From an uncultured Eubacteriales bacterium (GTDB taxonomy: Bacteria; Bacillota; Clostridia; Christensenellales; Aristaeellaceae): DNA of 60,200 nt. The notes under the pieces are model-generated. The model made no database searches. It worked only from the letters and a program-made list of their open reading frames with translations, and had not been told where the DNA came from. The stretch covers positions 1-60,200 of the forward strand of contig CADAQZ010000015.1 of the NCBI GenBank assembly GCA_902790175.1. The letters run 5' to 3'. Each line of letters opens with the position of its first letter. The first letter of the stretch is position 1. Of this stretch, positions 27,612 to 35,834 are shown piece after piece. The translations under genes and the position numbers were made by a program.

Positions 27612-27836
27612 ATGTTCATGATGAATCTTCAGCTCTTCGCTCACAAGAAGGGAATGGGCTCCTCCCGCAACGGCCGTCGTCAGCGCGGAACGAAATTCCA
27701 TCCCGGCAAGAACGTGGGCATCGGCGATGACGATACCCTGTACGCGAAGCTGGATGGCGTCGTCAAGTTTGAGCGTCTGGGCAAGACCCGCAAGCAGGTC
27801 AGCATCTATCCCAAGACGGAAGTTGCGGCGGAATAA
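27612..27836 (+). CDS. rpmA: 50S ribosomal protein L27, with apparent 24-residue internal deletion
   Basis: The 74-residue product begins with the Prp-cleaved extension [10 protein letters not shown], followed by [13 protein letters not shown], which reaches the peptidyl-transferase centre. The next residues are [14 protein letters not shown]. In typical L27 about 24 residues (of the type DSEAKRLGAKRADGQF and on to SILY) lie between NGR and RQRGTK; here they are missing in frame. The rest ([19 protein letters not shown], then KQVSIYP) is normal. Either a real deletion or an assembly artefact. GGAGG upstream supports ATG 27612. obg, often next, does not follow; a terminator does. Confidence 0.93.
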   Translation: MFMMNLQLFAHKKGMGSSRNGRRQRGTKFHPGKNVGIGDDDTLYAKLDGVVKFERLGKTRKQVSIYPKTEVAAE

Positions 27837-27853
27837 TCCACATCGGATCGACG

Positions 27854-27890
27854 AAGCGCGCCAAGGTCAAAAGACCTTGGCGCGCTTTTT
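27854..27890 (+). terminator. Intrinsic terminator of the rplU operon
   Basis: AAGCGCGCCAAGGTC and GACCTTGGCGCGCTT form a perfect 15-base-pair stem with an AAAA loop, followed by TTT. It lies between rpmA and the convergent sortase gene. Confidence 0.92.
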
Positions 27891-27902
27891 GTGTACAAAG
27901 AT

Positions 27903-29180
27903 TCAACGCTTCGCCGTCGCGCCCATCGCCGCGGCCCAGGCGGAGGCCTCGGTCTCGTCGCTTCTTACCTGCCGCAGCGCGAGTATGAAGCGGCCCTCGG
28001 TGTTCGTGTAATCGCAGGTGACCAGCAGCAGCAGCTTATCGCCGTAGCGCACGTCCAACGGGATCCTGAACCGCGAGCGGCTCTGCAGCTTCAGCACGAA
28101 CTTGTCGAACTCTGTTTCGTCGAATATGAACTGGCGCACGTCGAAGTAGCGGCGGTTGCCGGGCTCCATGCTGGCGGTGAACGCGGCGAACACCACGTAG
28201 GCGCGGTTTTCGTACAGCGTGTCGAAGTGGATCACCGAGTGCTGGCGCAGATAGTCGATATCCTCGTAGCTGTCCAGACGGCCGAACATCGTGTTGTCCT
28301 TCATGTTGTGGCCGTAGACCAGCAGGCAGTCGTCCTCCGGCACCAGCCGGTTCAGCCCGTCCATGAACAGCGCGCCCTCGCGGGCCTCCGCGCCCTCGAA
28401 GCTGTGGGAGAGGTAGAATTCGTTGTCGTTCTCCTTCTGCGCCACCGGCAGGGCCAGCATGCCGTCGATCTGTAAAAAGGCCACCGTCTCCGGGTTCAGC
28501 GCCAGGAGCTTGGCGAAGCCCGGCTGCGCCGGCGGCGCGGTGGGCAGCGCGTAGACCTGCGTGTTGGCGTCGGGGGTGGGGATCAGCACGTCCTCCACCA
28601 CGGGCATGTCCGCGCCGAAGGCGACCGTGGGCGCGGGGGAGGGCGTCGGCTCGGCGGTGGGCAGGGGCGTGGGCTCGGCGGTGGGGAGGGGCGTGGGCTC
28701 CGCTGTGATAACAGGCGTGGGCTCTGCCGTAGGAACAGGCGTGGGCTCTGCCGTAGGAACAGGCGTGGGCTCTGCCGTAGGAACAGGCGTGGGCTCTGCC
28801 GTAGGAACAGGCGTGGGCTCTGCCGTGATAACAGGTGTCGGTTCTTCTGTAATGACAGGCGTGGGCTCTGCTGTGATAACCGGCGTGGGTTCCGCTGTAG
28901 GAACCGGCGTCGGTTCTTCCGTGACGACTGGCGTCGGTTCGGCGGTGGGGATGGCGGTGACGGTGACGGTCAGCACGTTGTCTCGACCCTCGTACAGGTC
29001 GGCGTAGCGCCGCGCGTCGTTGCGCACGCGCCCGCGGTTGACGTACCACCAGCTCACGTAGGCGGACAGCCCCAGCATGATCAGCGCCAGCGCGACGCAG
29101 AACGTCGTGAGCGCCGCTCGCTTCTGCCGCCGCTTCCTGCCGCGCGCGCGATTCGCCTGTTGCCGAGTTGCCTTCTTCAC
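27903..29180 (-). CDS. Class B sortase with long Pro/Thr/Glu-rich stalk
   Basis: Membrane-anchored transpeptidase that attaches proteins to the wall or joins pilins; 425 residues from GTG 29180. A basic tail ([11 protein letters not shown]) and one membrane helix (about 24-44) precede a stalk of 13 copies of an 8-residue unit (PTAEPTPV and variants). The class B catalytic domain follows, with His in [12 protein letters not shown], Cys in [14 protein letters not shown] and Arg in [13 protein letters not shown] lies five bases before GTG 29180. An upstream in-frame ATG overlaps the promoter -10 and is unlikely to be used. No obvious sortase substrate adjoins it. Confidence 0.88.
   Translation of the reverse strand: MKKATRQQANRARGRKRRQKRAALTTFCVALALIMLGLSAYVSWWYVNRGRVRNDARRYADLYEGRDNVLTVTVTAIPTAEPTPVVTEEPTPVPTAEPTPVITAEPTPVITEEPTPVITAEPTPVPTAEPTPVPTAEPTPVPTAEPTPVPTAEPTPVITAEPTPLPTAEPTPLPTAEPTPSPAPTVAFGADMPVVEDVLIPTPDANTQVYALPTAPPAQPGFAKLLALNPETVAFLQIDGMLALPVAQKENDNEFYLSHSFEGAEAREGALFMDGLNRLVPEDDCLLVYGHNMKDNTMFGRLDSYEDIDYLRQHSVIHFDTLYENRAYVVFAAFTASMEPGNRRYFDVRQFIFDETEFDKFVLKLQSRSRFRIPLDVRYGDKLLLLVTCDYTNTEGRFILALRQVRSDETEASAWAAAMGATAKR
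28640..28951 (-). repeat. 24-base minisatellite inside the sortase gene
   Basis: Thirteen tandem 24-base units encode PTAEPTP(V/L/S) or ITAEPTPV-type octapeptides. Several neighbouring units in 28729-28823 are identical (GGCGTGGGCTCTGCCGTAGG and ACA), so copy number may vary between strains. Confidence 0.9.
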
Positions 29181-29208
29181 GGGAGCCTCCACGAAATCTG
29201 ATGGCTTC

Positions 29209-29237
29209 ATTATAAACCGCGCGGGCGGGAAATGCAA
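29209..29237 (-). promoter_or_regulatory. Sortase gene promoter
   Basis: Minus-strand TTGCAT (29232-29237), a 17-base spacer and TATAAT (29209-29214). The final AT of the -10 forms part of an in-frame ATG, which would therefore lie upstream of the transcript; this supports the GTG start at 29180. Confidence 0.75.
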
Positions 29238-29280
29238 GCAAATCCAGCGGAGCTAAGGCGGCATCATTTACCTGGTGACG

Positions 29281-29428
29281 AAAGGACCTCTTCCGTCTTT
29301 CTGCGAAATTGCAAGCAATTTCGCCGAAATCCACCTTCCCCACCGGGGGAAGGCTTTTAACGGCGTTTTCAGAAGCCTTCCCCTTTGGGGAAGGTGGCCC
29401 GCCGCAGGCGGGTCGGAAGAGGTCCTTT
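29281..29428. repeat. AAAGGACCTCTTCCG-ended repeat (CCTTCCCC family, full copy)
   Basis: 148-base element with perfect 15-base inverted ends AAAGGACCTCTTCCG / CGGAAGAGGTCCTTT and internal CCTTCCCC…GGGGAAGG hairpins. It fills most of the 357-base gap between the divergent sortase and spoIVA genes. Partial relatives are at 43109-43164 and 50159-50216. Confidence 0.85.
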
Positions 29429-29537
29429 TGCAAACGATGAGCAAATGATGTCGTTCTGTGGCAGGGGCCCTCCGCCGCATATCCCCTCCTTCGCGCTCAT
29501 AAGCTGGAGGTGAAAATGCAAGCAGGAGGCGCGTTTC

Positions 29538-31019
29538 ATGGATCAGAACACATTGTACCGGGATATTGCGGGCCGGTGCGACGGCGACATATACCTGGGC
29601 GTCGTCGGTCCGGTGCGCACCGGAAAGTCGACCTTTATCAAGCGGTTCATGGAACTGCTTGTGCTGCCAAACCTACAGGACGCCGGGGCGCGGGACCGGG
29701 CCACCGACGCGCTGCCCCAGAGCGGCGCGGGCCGCACGATCATGACCACCCAGCCCCGCTTCGTGCCCGACGAAAACGCGGCGAAGGTGCGCCTGCGCGA
29801 CGGCGCGGAGGCCCGCGTGCGGCTGGTGGACTGCGTGGGCTACCTGATCCCCGGCGTGCTGGGGCTCAGCGAGGGGGAGGGGGCGCGGATGGTGCGCACC
29901 CCCTGGTTCGACCACGACATCCCCTTCGAGGAGGCCGCCGAGCTGGGCACGCGCAAGGTGATCCGCGAGCACGCCACGATCGGCGCGGTGGTGACCACCG
30001 ACGGCAGCGTGGCGGACATCCCCCGCAGCGCCTACGAGGAGGCCGAGGCCCGCGTGGTGTCGGAGCTGAAGGCGCTGGGCAAGCCGTTCGTCGTGGTGCT
30101 GAACGCGAAGAACCCGACCGATCCTGAGACGGTGAAGCTGCGCGACGCGCTCTCGGAGCGCTACGGCGTGCCCGTGACGGCCGTGAACGCGCAGACCATG
30201 GGCATGGAAGAGCTGAACGGGCTGCTGACCGACCTGCTGTTCGAGTTCCCGATCCGCGAGGTGCGCGTGCAGACCCCGGCGTGGCTCACGGCGCTGGCGG
30301 AGGACCACTGGCTGGGCCAGTCGGTGCTGGGCAGCGTCCGGCAGGCGGCGGGGCAGATGCGCCGCGTCCGGGACCACGAGGCGCTGCGCGCGGCGCTGGA
30401 CGCCAACGAGTACGTGGAAAGCGCGCAGCCGGTCAGGATCAACCTGAACGACGGCACGCTGGAGTACCGGCTGGATCTGAAGGACGGACTGTTCTACCGC
30501 GTGCTGGGCGAGGCCTGCGGCGAGAACATCGACGGCGAGGCGCACCTGTTCGAGTTGATGCGGCAGTTGGTGTCCTCCAGGCGCGCATATGACAAGGTCG
30601 CGCAGGCGCTGGACGAGGCGCGGCGCACCGGCTACGGCGTGGTGCCGCCCGCGATGGACGAGCTGGCGCTCCAGCCGCCGGAGCTGGTGAAGCAGGGGCC
30701 GAATACGAGTGTGCGATTGCGGGCCAGCGCGCCGTCGCTCCAGCTGGTGCGGACCGACGTGCGCGCGGAGGTGACACCCTTCGCCGGGTCTGAGAGCCAG
30801 TCCCGCGCACTGGCGGATTCGCTGGCCGAGCAACTCAGTCAGGGCGACGAGGCCGTCTGGGACACCGAGATCTTCGGCAAGACCCTGGGCGACCTGGTGC
30901 GCGAGGGCATGAACGGCAAGCTGAACAACCTGCCCGAGGACGCGCGGATCAAGCTGCGCGAAGCGCTGGAGAAGATCGTCAACGAGGGCGGCGGGGGAAT
31001 GATCTGCATCATGCTGTGA
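29538..31019 (+). CDS. spoIVA: Stage IV sporulation protein A (spore-coat ATPase)
   Basis: ATPase that polymerises on the forespore surface as the base of the spore coat; 493 residues, normal length. Walker A GPVRTGKST is at 24-32. Conserved blocks are GRTIMTTQPRFVPDENA, VRLVDCVGYLIPGVLG, RMVRTPWFDHDIPFEEAAE and TTDGSVADIPRSAY. The C-terminal segment reads ALEKIVNEGGGGMICIML. AGGAGG at 29523-29528 is the ribosome site. I could not identify a sigma-E promoter upstream. Its presence marks the organism as an endospore former or a recent descendant of one. Confidence 0.97.
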   Translation: MDQNTLYRDIAGRCDGDIYLGVVGPVRTGKSTFIKRFMELLVLPNLQDAGARDRATDALPQSGAGRTIMTTQPRFVPDENAAKVRLRDGAEARVRLVDCVGYLIPGVLGLSEGEGARMVRTPWFDHDIPFEEAAELGTRKVIREHATIGAVVTTDGSVADIPRSAYEEAEARVVSELKALGKPFVVVLNAKNPTDPETVKLRDALSERYGVPVTAVNAQTMGMEELNGLLTDLLFEFPIREVRVQTPAWLTALAEDHWLGQSVLGSVRQAAGQMRRVRDHEALRAALDANEYVESAQPVRINLNDGTLEYRLDLKDGLFYRVLGEACGENIDGEAHLFELMRQLVSSRRAYDKVAQALDEARRTGYGVVPPAMDELALQPPELVKQGPNTSVRLRASAPSLQLVRTDVRAEVTPFAGSESQSRALADSLAEQLSQGDEAVWDTEIFGKTLGDLVREGMNGKLNNLPEDARIKLREALEKIVNEGGGGMICIML

Positions 31020-31058
31020 AGAAACGCGGCGGGAAACGCCTTCCCGCCGCGTTTCTTC
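31018..31058 (+). terminator. Intrinsic terminator of spoIVA
   Basis: GAAGAAACGCGGCGGGAA and TTCCCGCCGCGTTTCTTC form a perfect 18-base-pair stem with an ACGCC loop, followed by TTATTTAT. It overlaps the spoIVA stop codon. Confidence 0.88.
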
Positions 31059-31170
31059 TTATTTATGCCCGCTAACGTTAACAGGAGCGCAACGCAAATG
31101 TGCCATATGAATGGTAGAATAAAGTGTATGCGTATGCGCAGCGACAATCCGACACGAAAGCGGTGCGAGG

Positions 31171-32334
31171 ATGCAGGACAGAACCAATCCGGCAAGGCCC
31201 ATCAAAGTCAAGACGAGCCCCCCTTCCGCGGCCAAGCGCCCGGCGGGCGCCGCGAAGCGCGCCCCCTCGAAGCGCGCCGCCCACGGCAAGCTGACGCCCA
31301 AGCGCATCGCCGGGCGCGTCGGCATGTCCGTCGGCACGGTGATCGCGCTGGTGCTGGTGGCCGCCCTCGGCGCGGGCTTTGTGGCCTTCCGCGGGCCGTC
31401 CCAGAGTCTGGGCGACCTGCTGACCGTCACGATGCTGGAGACCAGTGCGCTGAAGTTCATCCCCCGCATCTATTACAACAAGGCCGAGGTGGACGAGATC
31501 CTCGCGCGCAACTCCGTGGTCGCGGACGACAGCGAGACCGACACCTCGCTGATCGTGGTCGCGGGCCCGACGCCGGAGCCCGGCAGCGAGGCCGAGGCCG
31601 CGGTGCCCACGCCCGCGCCGGAAAACGTGATCATCTCCGAGGATGGCATCGACGTCTGCCAGGTGCACGGGGCGACGTTCAACGGCTGGATGATGATCGT
31701 GCACGATCCCTCCCGCGTGGGCGTCGGCGTCTGCCGCGAGGAGTTCTCTTCCTCCAAGCCCGGCATGCGCCTGAAGGAGATCGCCGCGCGCTACGACGCG
31801 GTGGCGGCGGTCAACGGCGGCGGCTTCTCCGACGAGGGCGGCGTCGGCAACGGCGGCAGGCCCATCGGCCTGGTGATGGCGGGCGGAAAGCTGCTGAACA
31901 AGGCGCGCCCGAACGCCGATCACGGCACCGTGGTCGGCTTCAACCAGGACAATGTGCTCGTCGTGGGCAAGTTCACCAGCGAGCAGGCCGTGGAAAAGGG
32001 CCTCAGGGACGCGCTGGCATTCGGCCCGGCGCTGGTGGTGAACGGCGAGGCGGCGCAGGTCTCCGGCTCGAGCTCCGGCCTGAACCCCCGCACGGCCATC
32101 GGCCAGCGGGCGGATGGCGCGGTGCTGCTGCTGGTGATCGACGGGCGGCAGGCCTCCAGCCTCGGCGCGACCTACGCCGACATGATCACGGTCCTGCTGG
32201 AGTACGGCGCGATCAACGCCGTGAACCTGGACGGCGGCTCGTCGTCGCTGATGTACTACAAGGGCGAATACCTGAACAAGGGCGTCATACTCACCGGCGA
32301 CCGCGACATCCCCGACGGGTTCATCGTTCGCTGA
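31171..32334 (+). CDS. Membrane-anchored phosphodiester glycosidase (NAGPA-like), copy 1
   Basis: 387 residues: a long basic tail (about 1-48), one membrane helix (about 51-72), an extracellular conserved stretch (SLGDLLTVTMLETSALKFIP), a short Pro/Glu-rich linker, then a NAGPA-type phosphodiester glycosidase domain. Family hallmarks are AAVNGGGFSD, GLNPRTAIGQRADG and NAVNLDGGSSSLMYY. Relatives remove or process sugars on phosphodiester-linked glycans (for example in exopolysaccharide and wall metabolism); the substrate here is unknown. First gene of a duplicated two-gene module; the second copy is at 33495. It begins 151 bases after spoIVA, behind a terminator. Confidence 0.85.
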   Translation: MQDRTNPARPIKVKTSPPSAAKRPAGAAKRAPSKRAAHGKLTPKRIAGRVGMSVGTVIALVLVAALGAGFVAFRGPSQSLGDLLTVTMLETSALKFIPRIYYNKAEVDEILARNSVVADDSETDTSLIVVAGPTPEPGSEAEAAVPTPAPENVIISEDGIDVCQVHGATFNGWMMIVHDPSRVGVGVCREEFSSSKPGMRLKEIAARYDAVAAVNGGGFSDEGGVGNGGRPIGLVMAGGKLLNKARPNADHGTVVGFNQDNVLVVGKFTSEQAVEKGLRDALAFGPALVVNGEAAQVSGSSSGLNPRTAIGQRADGAVLLLVIDGRQASSLGATYADMITVLLEYGAINAVNLDGGSSSLMYYKGEYLNKGVILTGDRDIPDGFIVR

Positions 32335-32346
32335 CGGGAGGCTGCC

Positions 32347-33480
32347 ATGAACAAGAATAAGCGGAAAAACGGCCTCCAGGGCCTCTGGGCCAGCCGGTTC
32401 TATCGCGTCTACTTCATCGCGGTGTCCGTGGCGCTGCTGGCGATCGCCATCGGGCTGATCTGGCTGCGCGGCGTGGTGCGCGACTACGAGACGGCCCAGC
32501 CGGTGCACGCCGCCAAGGTGGTGGCGGAGCTGTTCGAGCGCGGCGACTACGACAGCCTCTACGCCTTCGACACCTCCGCGCAGGATGCGTACAACGGCGA
32601 CGAGGCCTTCTACGTGGACAGCCTGAACCAGCTGACGCAGGGCAAGGCCATCGGCTGGCGCGAGGCGTTTTCGTCCGATCCCGACGAGAAGAAGTACACC
32701 GTGACGCTGGACGGCGACAAGTTCGCGTCCTTCACGCTGGTGCCCAGCGGCGAAACCACCGCCCACGGCAACCGGCTGTGGCAGCTGGGCAGCGTGACCA
32801 CGAACGTGGCAGTGCAGGAGCCCGACCAGCCCGCGCAGGTGCAGGGCGATTTGGAGAACGGCGTCTACAGCACGTTTACCGTGCCCACGGGCTACACCGT
32901 GACGGTGGACGGCGTGACGATGACGGAGCAGAACGTCGCGCGCGCGGGCATCCCCGTACTGCCGGAGGGCTTTTTGCCCAGCGGCCTCGAGGGCCCCACG
33001 ATGGTGGAATACGCCTACTACGCCAGCGACGCCCCGGCCATCGCCGTGACGGACGATACGGGCGCGGCAGTGGAAGCGGTCGCCACGGCCGACCACGCCT
33101 GGCGCTGCGAGCCGAAGGAGAACGAGCAGATGCGCGAGCAGCTCTCCGAGGCCATCGTCAAGCTGGGCGAGCGCATCGCCAAGTACACCGTGGACGACCT
33201 GTCCCGCGACCGCATCGGCTGCGCGCCGGATTCCCCGGCGGAGGCGATCCTCAAGAAGTTCAGCAACAGCTGGGCGCCCAGCCACAAGTCCACGCGCGTG
33301 GTGAACCCGAAGGTCTCCGAGTTTTACATGATCTCGGACGAATGCTTCACCTGCCACGTGTCCTTTGACTTCGTGCTCACCTCGAGGCGGGAGAACGACT
33401 ACAACTATCCCACGTCCTACACCCTGTGCGTCATCAAGCGCAAGGGCAAGGGCGCGCTGTACAACATCATCTTCCACTAG
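32347..33480 (+). CDS. Membrane-anchored protein of unknown function, module partner copy 1
   Basis: 377 residues, no family recognised. A basic N-terminus, one membrane helix (about 20-40) and an extracellular region that begins ETAQPVHAAKVVAELFERGD. The pattern of this part (helix, then YTVTLDGDKFASFTLVPSGE strands) and of the C-terminal part (EFYMISDECFTCHVSFDFVL) resembles cystatin/NTF2-like folds; that is a guess. Two Cys in CFTC could pair. It follows the glycosidase gene by 12 bases and is clearly homologous along its whole length to the protein at 34627. Confidence 0.75.
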   Translation: MNKNKRKNGLQGLWASRFYRVYFIAVSVALLAIAIGLIWLRGVVRDYETAQPVHAAKVVAELFERGDYDSLYAFDTSAQDAYNGDEAFYVDSLNQLTQGKAIGWREAFSSDPDEKKYTVTLDGDKFASFTLVPSGETTAHGNRLWQLGSVTTNVAVQEPDQPAQVQGDLENGVYSTFTVPTGYTVTVDGVTMTEQNVARAGIPVLPEGFLPSGLEGPTMVEYAYYASDAPAIAVTDDTGAAVEAVATADHAWRCEPKENEQMREQLSEAIVKLGERIAKYTVDDLSRDRIGCAPDSPAEAILKKFSNSWAPSHKSTRVVNPKVSEFYMISDECFTCHVSFDFVLTSRRENDYNYPTSYTLCVIKRKGKGALYNIIFH

Positions 33481-33494
33481 ATGCCGGAGGCAAC

Positions 33495-34616
33495 ATGCAG
33501 AAGAACAAGACCAAGAAGCTGACCCGGGCCCAGCGCCGCCGCAGGCGCAAGATCCGCCGCGTCGCCTGGCGCAGCGGCCTGTGCGTGCTGACGCTGATCG
33601 GCCTGGTGCTCATCGCCGCGCTCAGCGCCGGGCAGGCGGCCTTCAACGGCCCCTCGCAGACGGTGGGCGACCTGCTGACCGTGTCCATGCTGGAGACCAG
33701 CGCGCTGAAGTTCGTGCCGCGCATCTTCTACGGCAAGGAAAAGATGGCCGAGGTCGTGGCGCGCAACTCCGTGTCGGACGAGCCGGATGAGACGGACACC
33801 TCGCTGATCGTGGTGGCCAAGCCCACGCCCGCGCCCGACCCGAACGCCGAGCCGGACGAGCCCGAGGCCGAGGCCACCGTGGCCCCCACGCCCACGCCCG
33901 CGCCGGCCAACCTGATTTCCAGCGAGGACGGCATCGAGATCTACGGCGTCAAGAGCGGCACCTACACCGGCTACATGATGGTGGTGCTGGACCCCGCCCG
34001 CGTCACGGTGGGCACCTGCCGCGACAAGTTCACCAACGAGCGCGGCCTGCAGCTGAAGGACATCGCCGCGCGCTATGACGCGCTGGCGGCCATCAACGGC
34101 GGCGGCTTCGAGGACGTCGGCGGCGTCGGCAACGGCGGCAAGCCCGTGGGCCTGGTGATCTCCGAGGGCAACGTGATGCACACCGGGGACGCCGGGAAGT
34201 ACAACATCACCGTGGGCTTCAACCAGGACAACATCATGATCATCTCCAAGGACATGTCCAAGGGCGAGGCCGAGAAGAAGGGCATCCGCGACGCCATCAC
34301 GTTCGGCCCGGCGCTGATCGTGAACGGCGAGCCGGTGAGCGTGAAGGGTGCGAGCTCCGGCCTGAACCCGCGCACGGCCATCGGCCAGCGGGCGGACGGC
34401 GCGGTGCTGATGCTGGTGATCGACGGCCGCCAGGCCTCCAGCCTCGGCGCGACCTACTCCGACCTGATCTCGGTCATGCTGGAGTACAAAGCCATCAACG
34501 CCATCAACATGGACGGCGGCTCCTCGTCGCTGATGTACTACCACGGCGACTACCTGAACTCCGGCGTCGTGCTGACCGGCTCGCGCACCATGCCGACGGC
34601 GTTCATCGTGCGCTGA
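33495..34616 (+). CDS. Membrane-anchored phosphodiester glycosidase (NAGPA-like), copy 2
   Basis: 373 residues, paralogue of the protein at 31171 with the same order: very basic tail (TRAQRRRRRKIRR), one membrane helix (about 26-46), the conserved TVGDLLTVSMLETSALKFVP stretch, a Pro/Glu-rich linker (about 110-137) and the glycosidase domain with AAINGGGFED, GLNPRTAIGQRADG and NAINMDGGSSSLMYY. ATG 33495 follows GGAGG (33486-33490). Divergence is greatest in tail and linker. The retained motifs suggest both copies are active. Confidence 0.86.
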   Translation: MQKNKTKKLTRAQRRRRRKIRRVAWRSGLCVLTLIGLVLIAALSAGQAAFNGPSQTVGDLLTVSMLETSALKFVPRIFYGKEKMAEVVARNSVSDEPDETDTSLIVVAKPTPAPDPNAEPDEPEAEATVAPTPTPAPANLISSEDGIEIYGVKSGTYTGYMMVVLDPARVTVGTCRDKFTNERGLQLKDIAARYDALAAINGGGFEDVGGVGNGGKPVGLVISEGNVMHTGDAGKYNITVGFNQDNIMIISKDMSKGEAEKKGIRDAITFGPALIVNGEPVSVKGASSGLNPRTAIGQRADGAVLMLVIDGRQASSLGATYSDLISVMLEYKAINAINMDGGSSSLMYYHGDYLNSGVVLTGSRTMPTAFIVR

Positions 34617-34626
34617 CGGAGGGCCT

Positions 34627-35790
34627 ATGACAAGGAAGAAGAAAAAGAGCATCCTCAAGAGCCGCTTCTACCAGGTGTACTTCATCGTGGTGGCGCTGGC
34701 GCTGATCGCGATATTCGTCGGCACCGTATGGCTGCGCGGCGTGCTGGCGGACTACGAGTCCGCCCAGCCCGTGTACGTGGCCGAGGAGGTGGCGAAGCTG
34801 TTTGAGGATGGCGACTACCAGCGCATCTACGAGCTGGACAGCTCCGCCGCGCAGATCGCCGAAGGCGACAAGGCGTTTTACCTCGCCAGTATGGCGGAGA
34901 TCACCTCCGGAAAGACCGTGGACTGGAGCGAGGCCTTCTCCACGAACGAGGACGAGCGCAAGTACACCGTCACGCTGGACGGCGACCGCTTCGCCGCCTT
35001 CACGCTGGTGCCCAGCGGCGAGACGACGCGCCGGGGCAACCGCCTGTGGAAGCTCGGCGACGTGACCACGTTCGTCGAGCGCCGCGAGCCGGACCCCACG
35101 CCCACGCCCGAGCCCTCGGCCGAGCCCACGCCCGAGCCGACGCTCGTGCCGGAAAACCTGTACGAGTGCCGCGTGACCGTGCCCAGCAGCTACACCGTCT
35201 CCATCGACGGCGCGACGCTCAGCGAGGCGAACGCCCAGGTGTACCCGGAAATGCTGTTCGAGGACGGCTTCCTGCCCGAAGACGTGCAGAACCCGCTGAT
35301 GACGACCTACATCTACGGCGCGGCGAGCGAGAGCCCCGTCGTGACCGCGACGGACGAGTCGGGCGCGCAGGCGACGCTGACGCCTTCGGAGGAGAAGGAG
35401 CGCAACTGGTCCTGCAAGCCCAAGGAGGACGACGCCCTGCACCAGCAGTACGGCGAGGCCGCGCTGGAGCTGGGCAGGAAGATCGCCAACTTCATGTCGA
35501 AGGACGCCTCCAAGAAGGGCATCACGAAGCTGTGCCTGCGGGGCAGCCCGGCGTGGGAGATCTTTGACAACCTCTCCAACCGCTTCGCCACGCCCCACAC
35601 GGGCTACGACTTCCGCAACGAGGCCGCCACCGAGTTCTACCGGCTCTCCGACAACTGCTTCACCTGCCGCGTGAGCTTCGACCACGTCCTCAATACCAAG
35701 GAAGGCGAGAAGGTCTATCCCACGGCCTATACCTTCTGCCTGGTGAGCAAGGACGGCAAGGGCGGGCTGTACAACTTGCAGATCTATTAA
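34627..35790 (+). CDS. Membrane-anchored protein of unknown function, module partner copy 2
   Basis: 387 residues, paralogue of the protein at 32347. One membrane helix (about 17-38), then ESAQPVYVAEEVAKLFEDGD, YTVTLDGDRFAAFTLVPSGE and the C-terminal EFYRLSDNCFTCRVSFDHVL, all matching copy 1. It differs by a Pro/Thr/Glu linker (DPTPTPEPSAEPTPEPTLVP) inserted near residue 155. The domain remains unidentified. Last gene of the four-gene run, closed by a terminator. Confidence 0.76.
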   Translation: MTRKKKKSILKSRFYQVYFIVVALALIAIFVGTVWLRGVLADYESAQPVYVAEEVAKLFEDGDYQRIYELDSSAAQIAEGDKAFYLASMAEITSGKTVDWSEAFSTNEDERKYTVTLDGDRFAAFTLVPSGETTRRGNRLWKLGDVTTFVERREPDPTPTPEPSAEPTPEPTLVPENLYECRVTVPSSYTVSIDGATLSEANAQVYPEMLFEDGFLPEDVQNPLMTTYIYGAASESPVVTATDESGAQATLTPSEEKERNWSCKPKEDDALHQQYGEAALELGRKIANFMSKDASKKGITKLCLRGSPAWEIFDNLSNRFATPHTGYDFRNEAATEFYRLSDNCFTCRVSFDHVLNTKEGEKVYPTAYTFCLVSKDGKGGLYNLQIY

Positions 35791-35794
35791 CATC

Positions 35795-35834
35795 AAATCG
35801 CGACCACCGGCTGTGCCGGTGGTCGCGATTTTTT
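35795..35834. terminator. Bidirectional terminator after the duplicated module
   Basis: AAATCGCGACCACCGGC and GCCGGTGGTCGCGATTT form a perfect 17-base-pair stem with a TGT loop, followed by TTTT on the plus strand. It overlaps the stop codon of the convergent minus-strand gene. Confidence 0.92.

Noticed and set aside
28640-28951. CRISPR-like array
   Set aside because: Units are contiguous 24-mers without unique spacers and are in frame within a coding sequence, so this is a minisatellite. No cas genes are present.
28561-29007. Plus-strand open frame encoding a [12 protein letters not shown] repeat protein
   Set aside because: It is the complement of the EPTP minisatellite in the sortase gene; no ribosome site or promoter supports it.
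29429-29537. Sigma-E promoter for spoIVA
   Set aside because: Expected from biology, but no convincing -35/-10 pair of that class could be found by eye.
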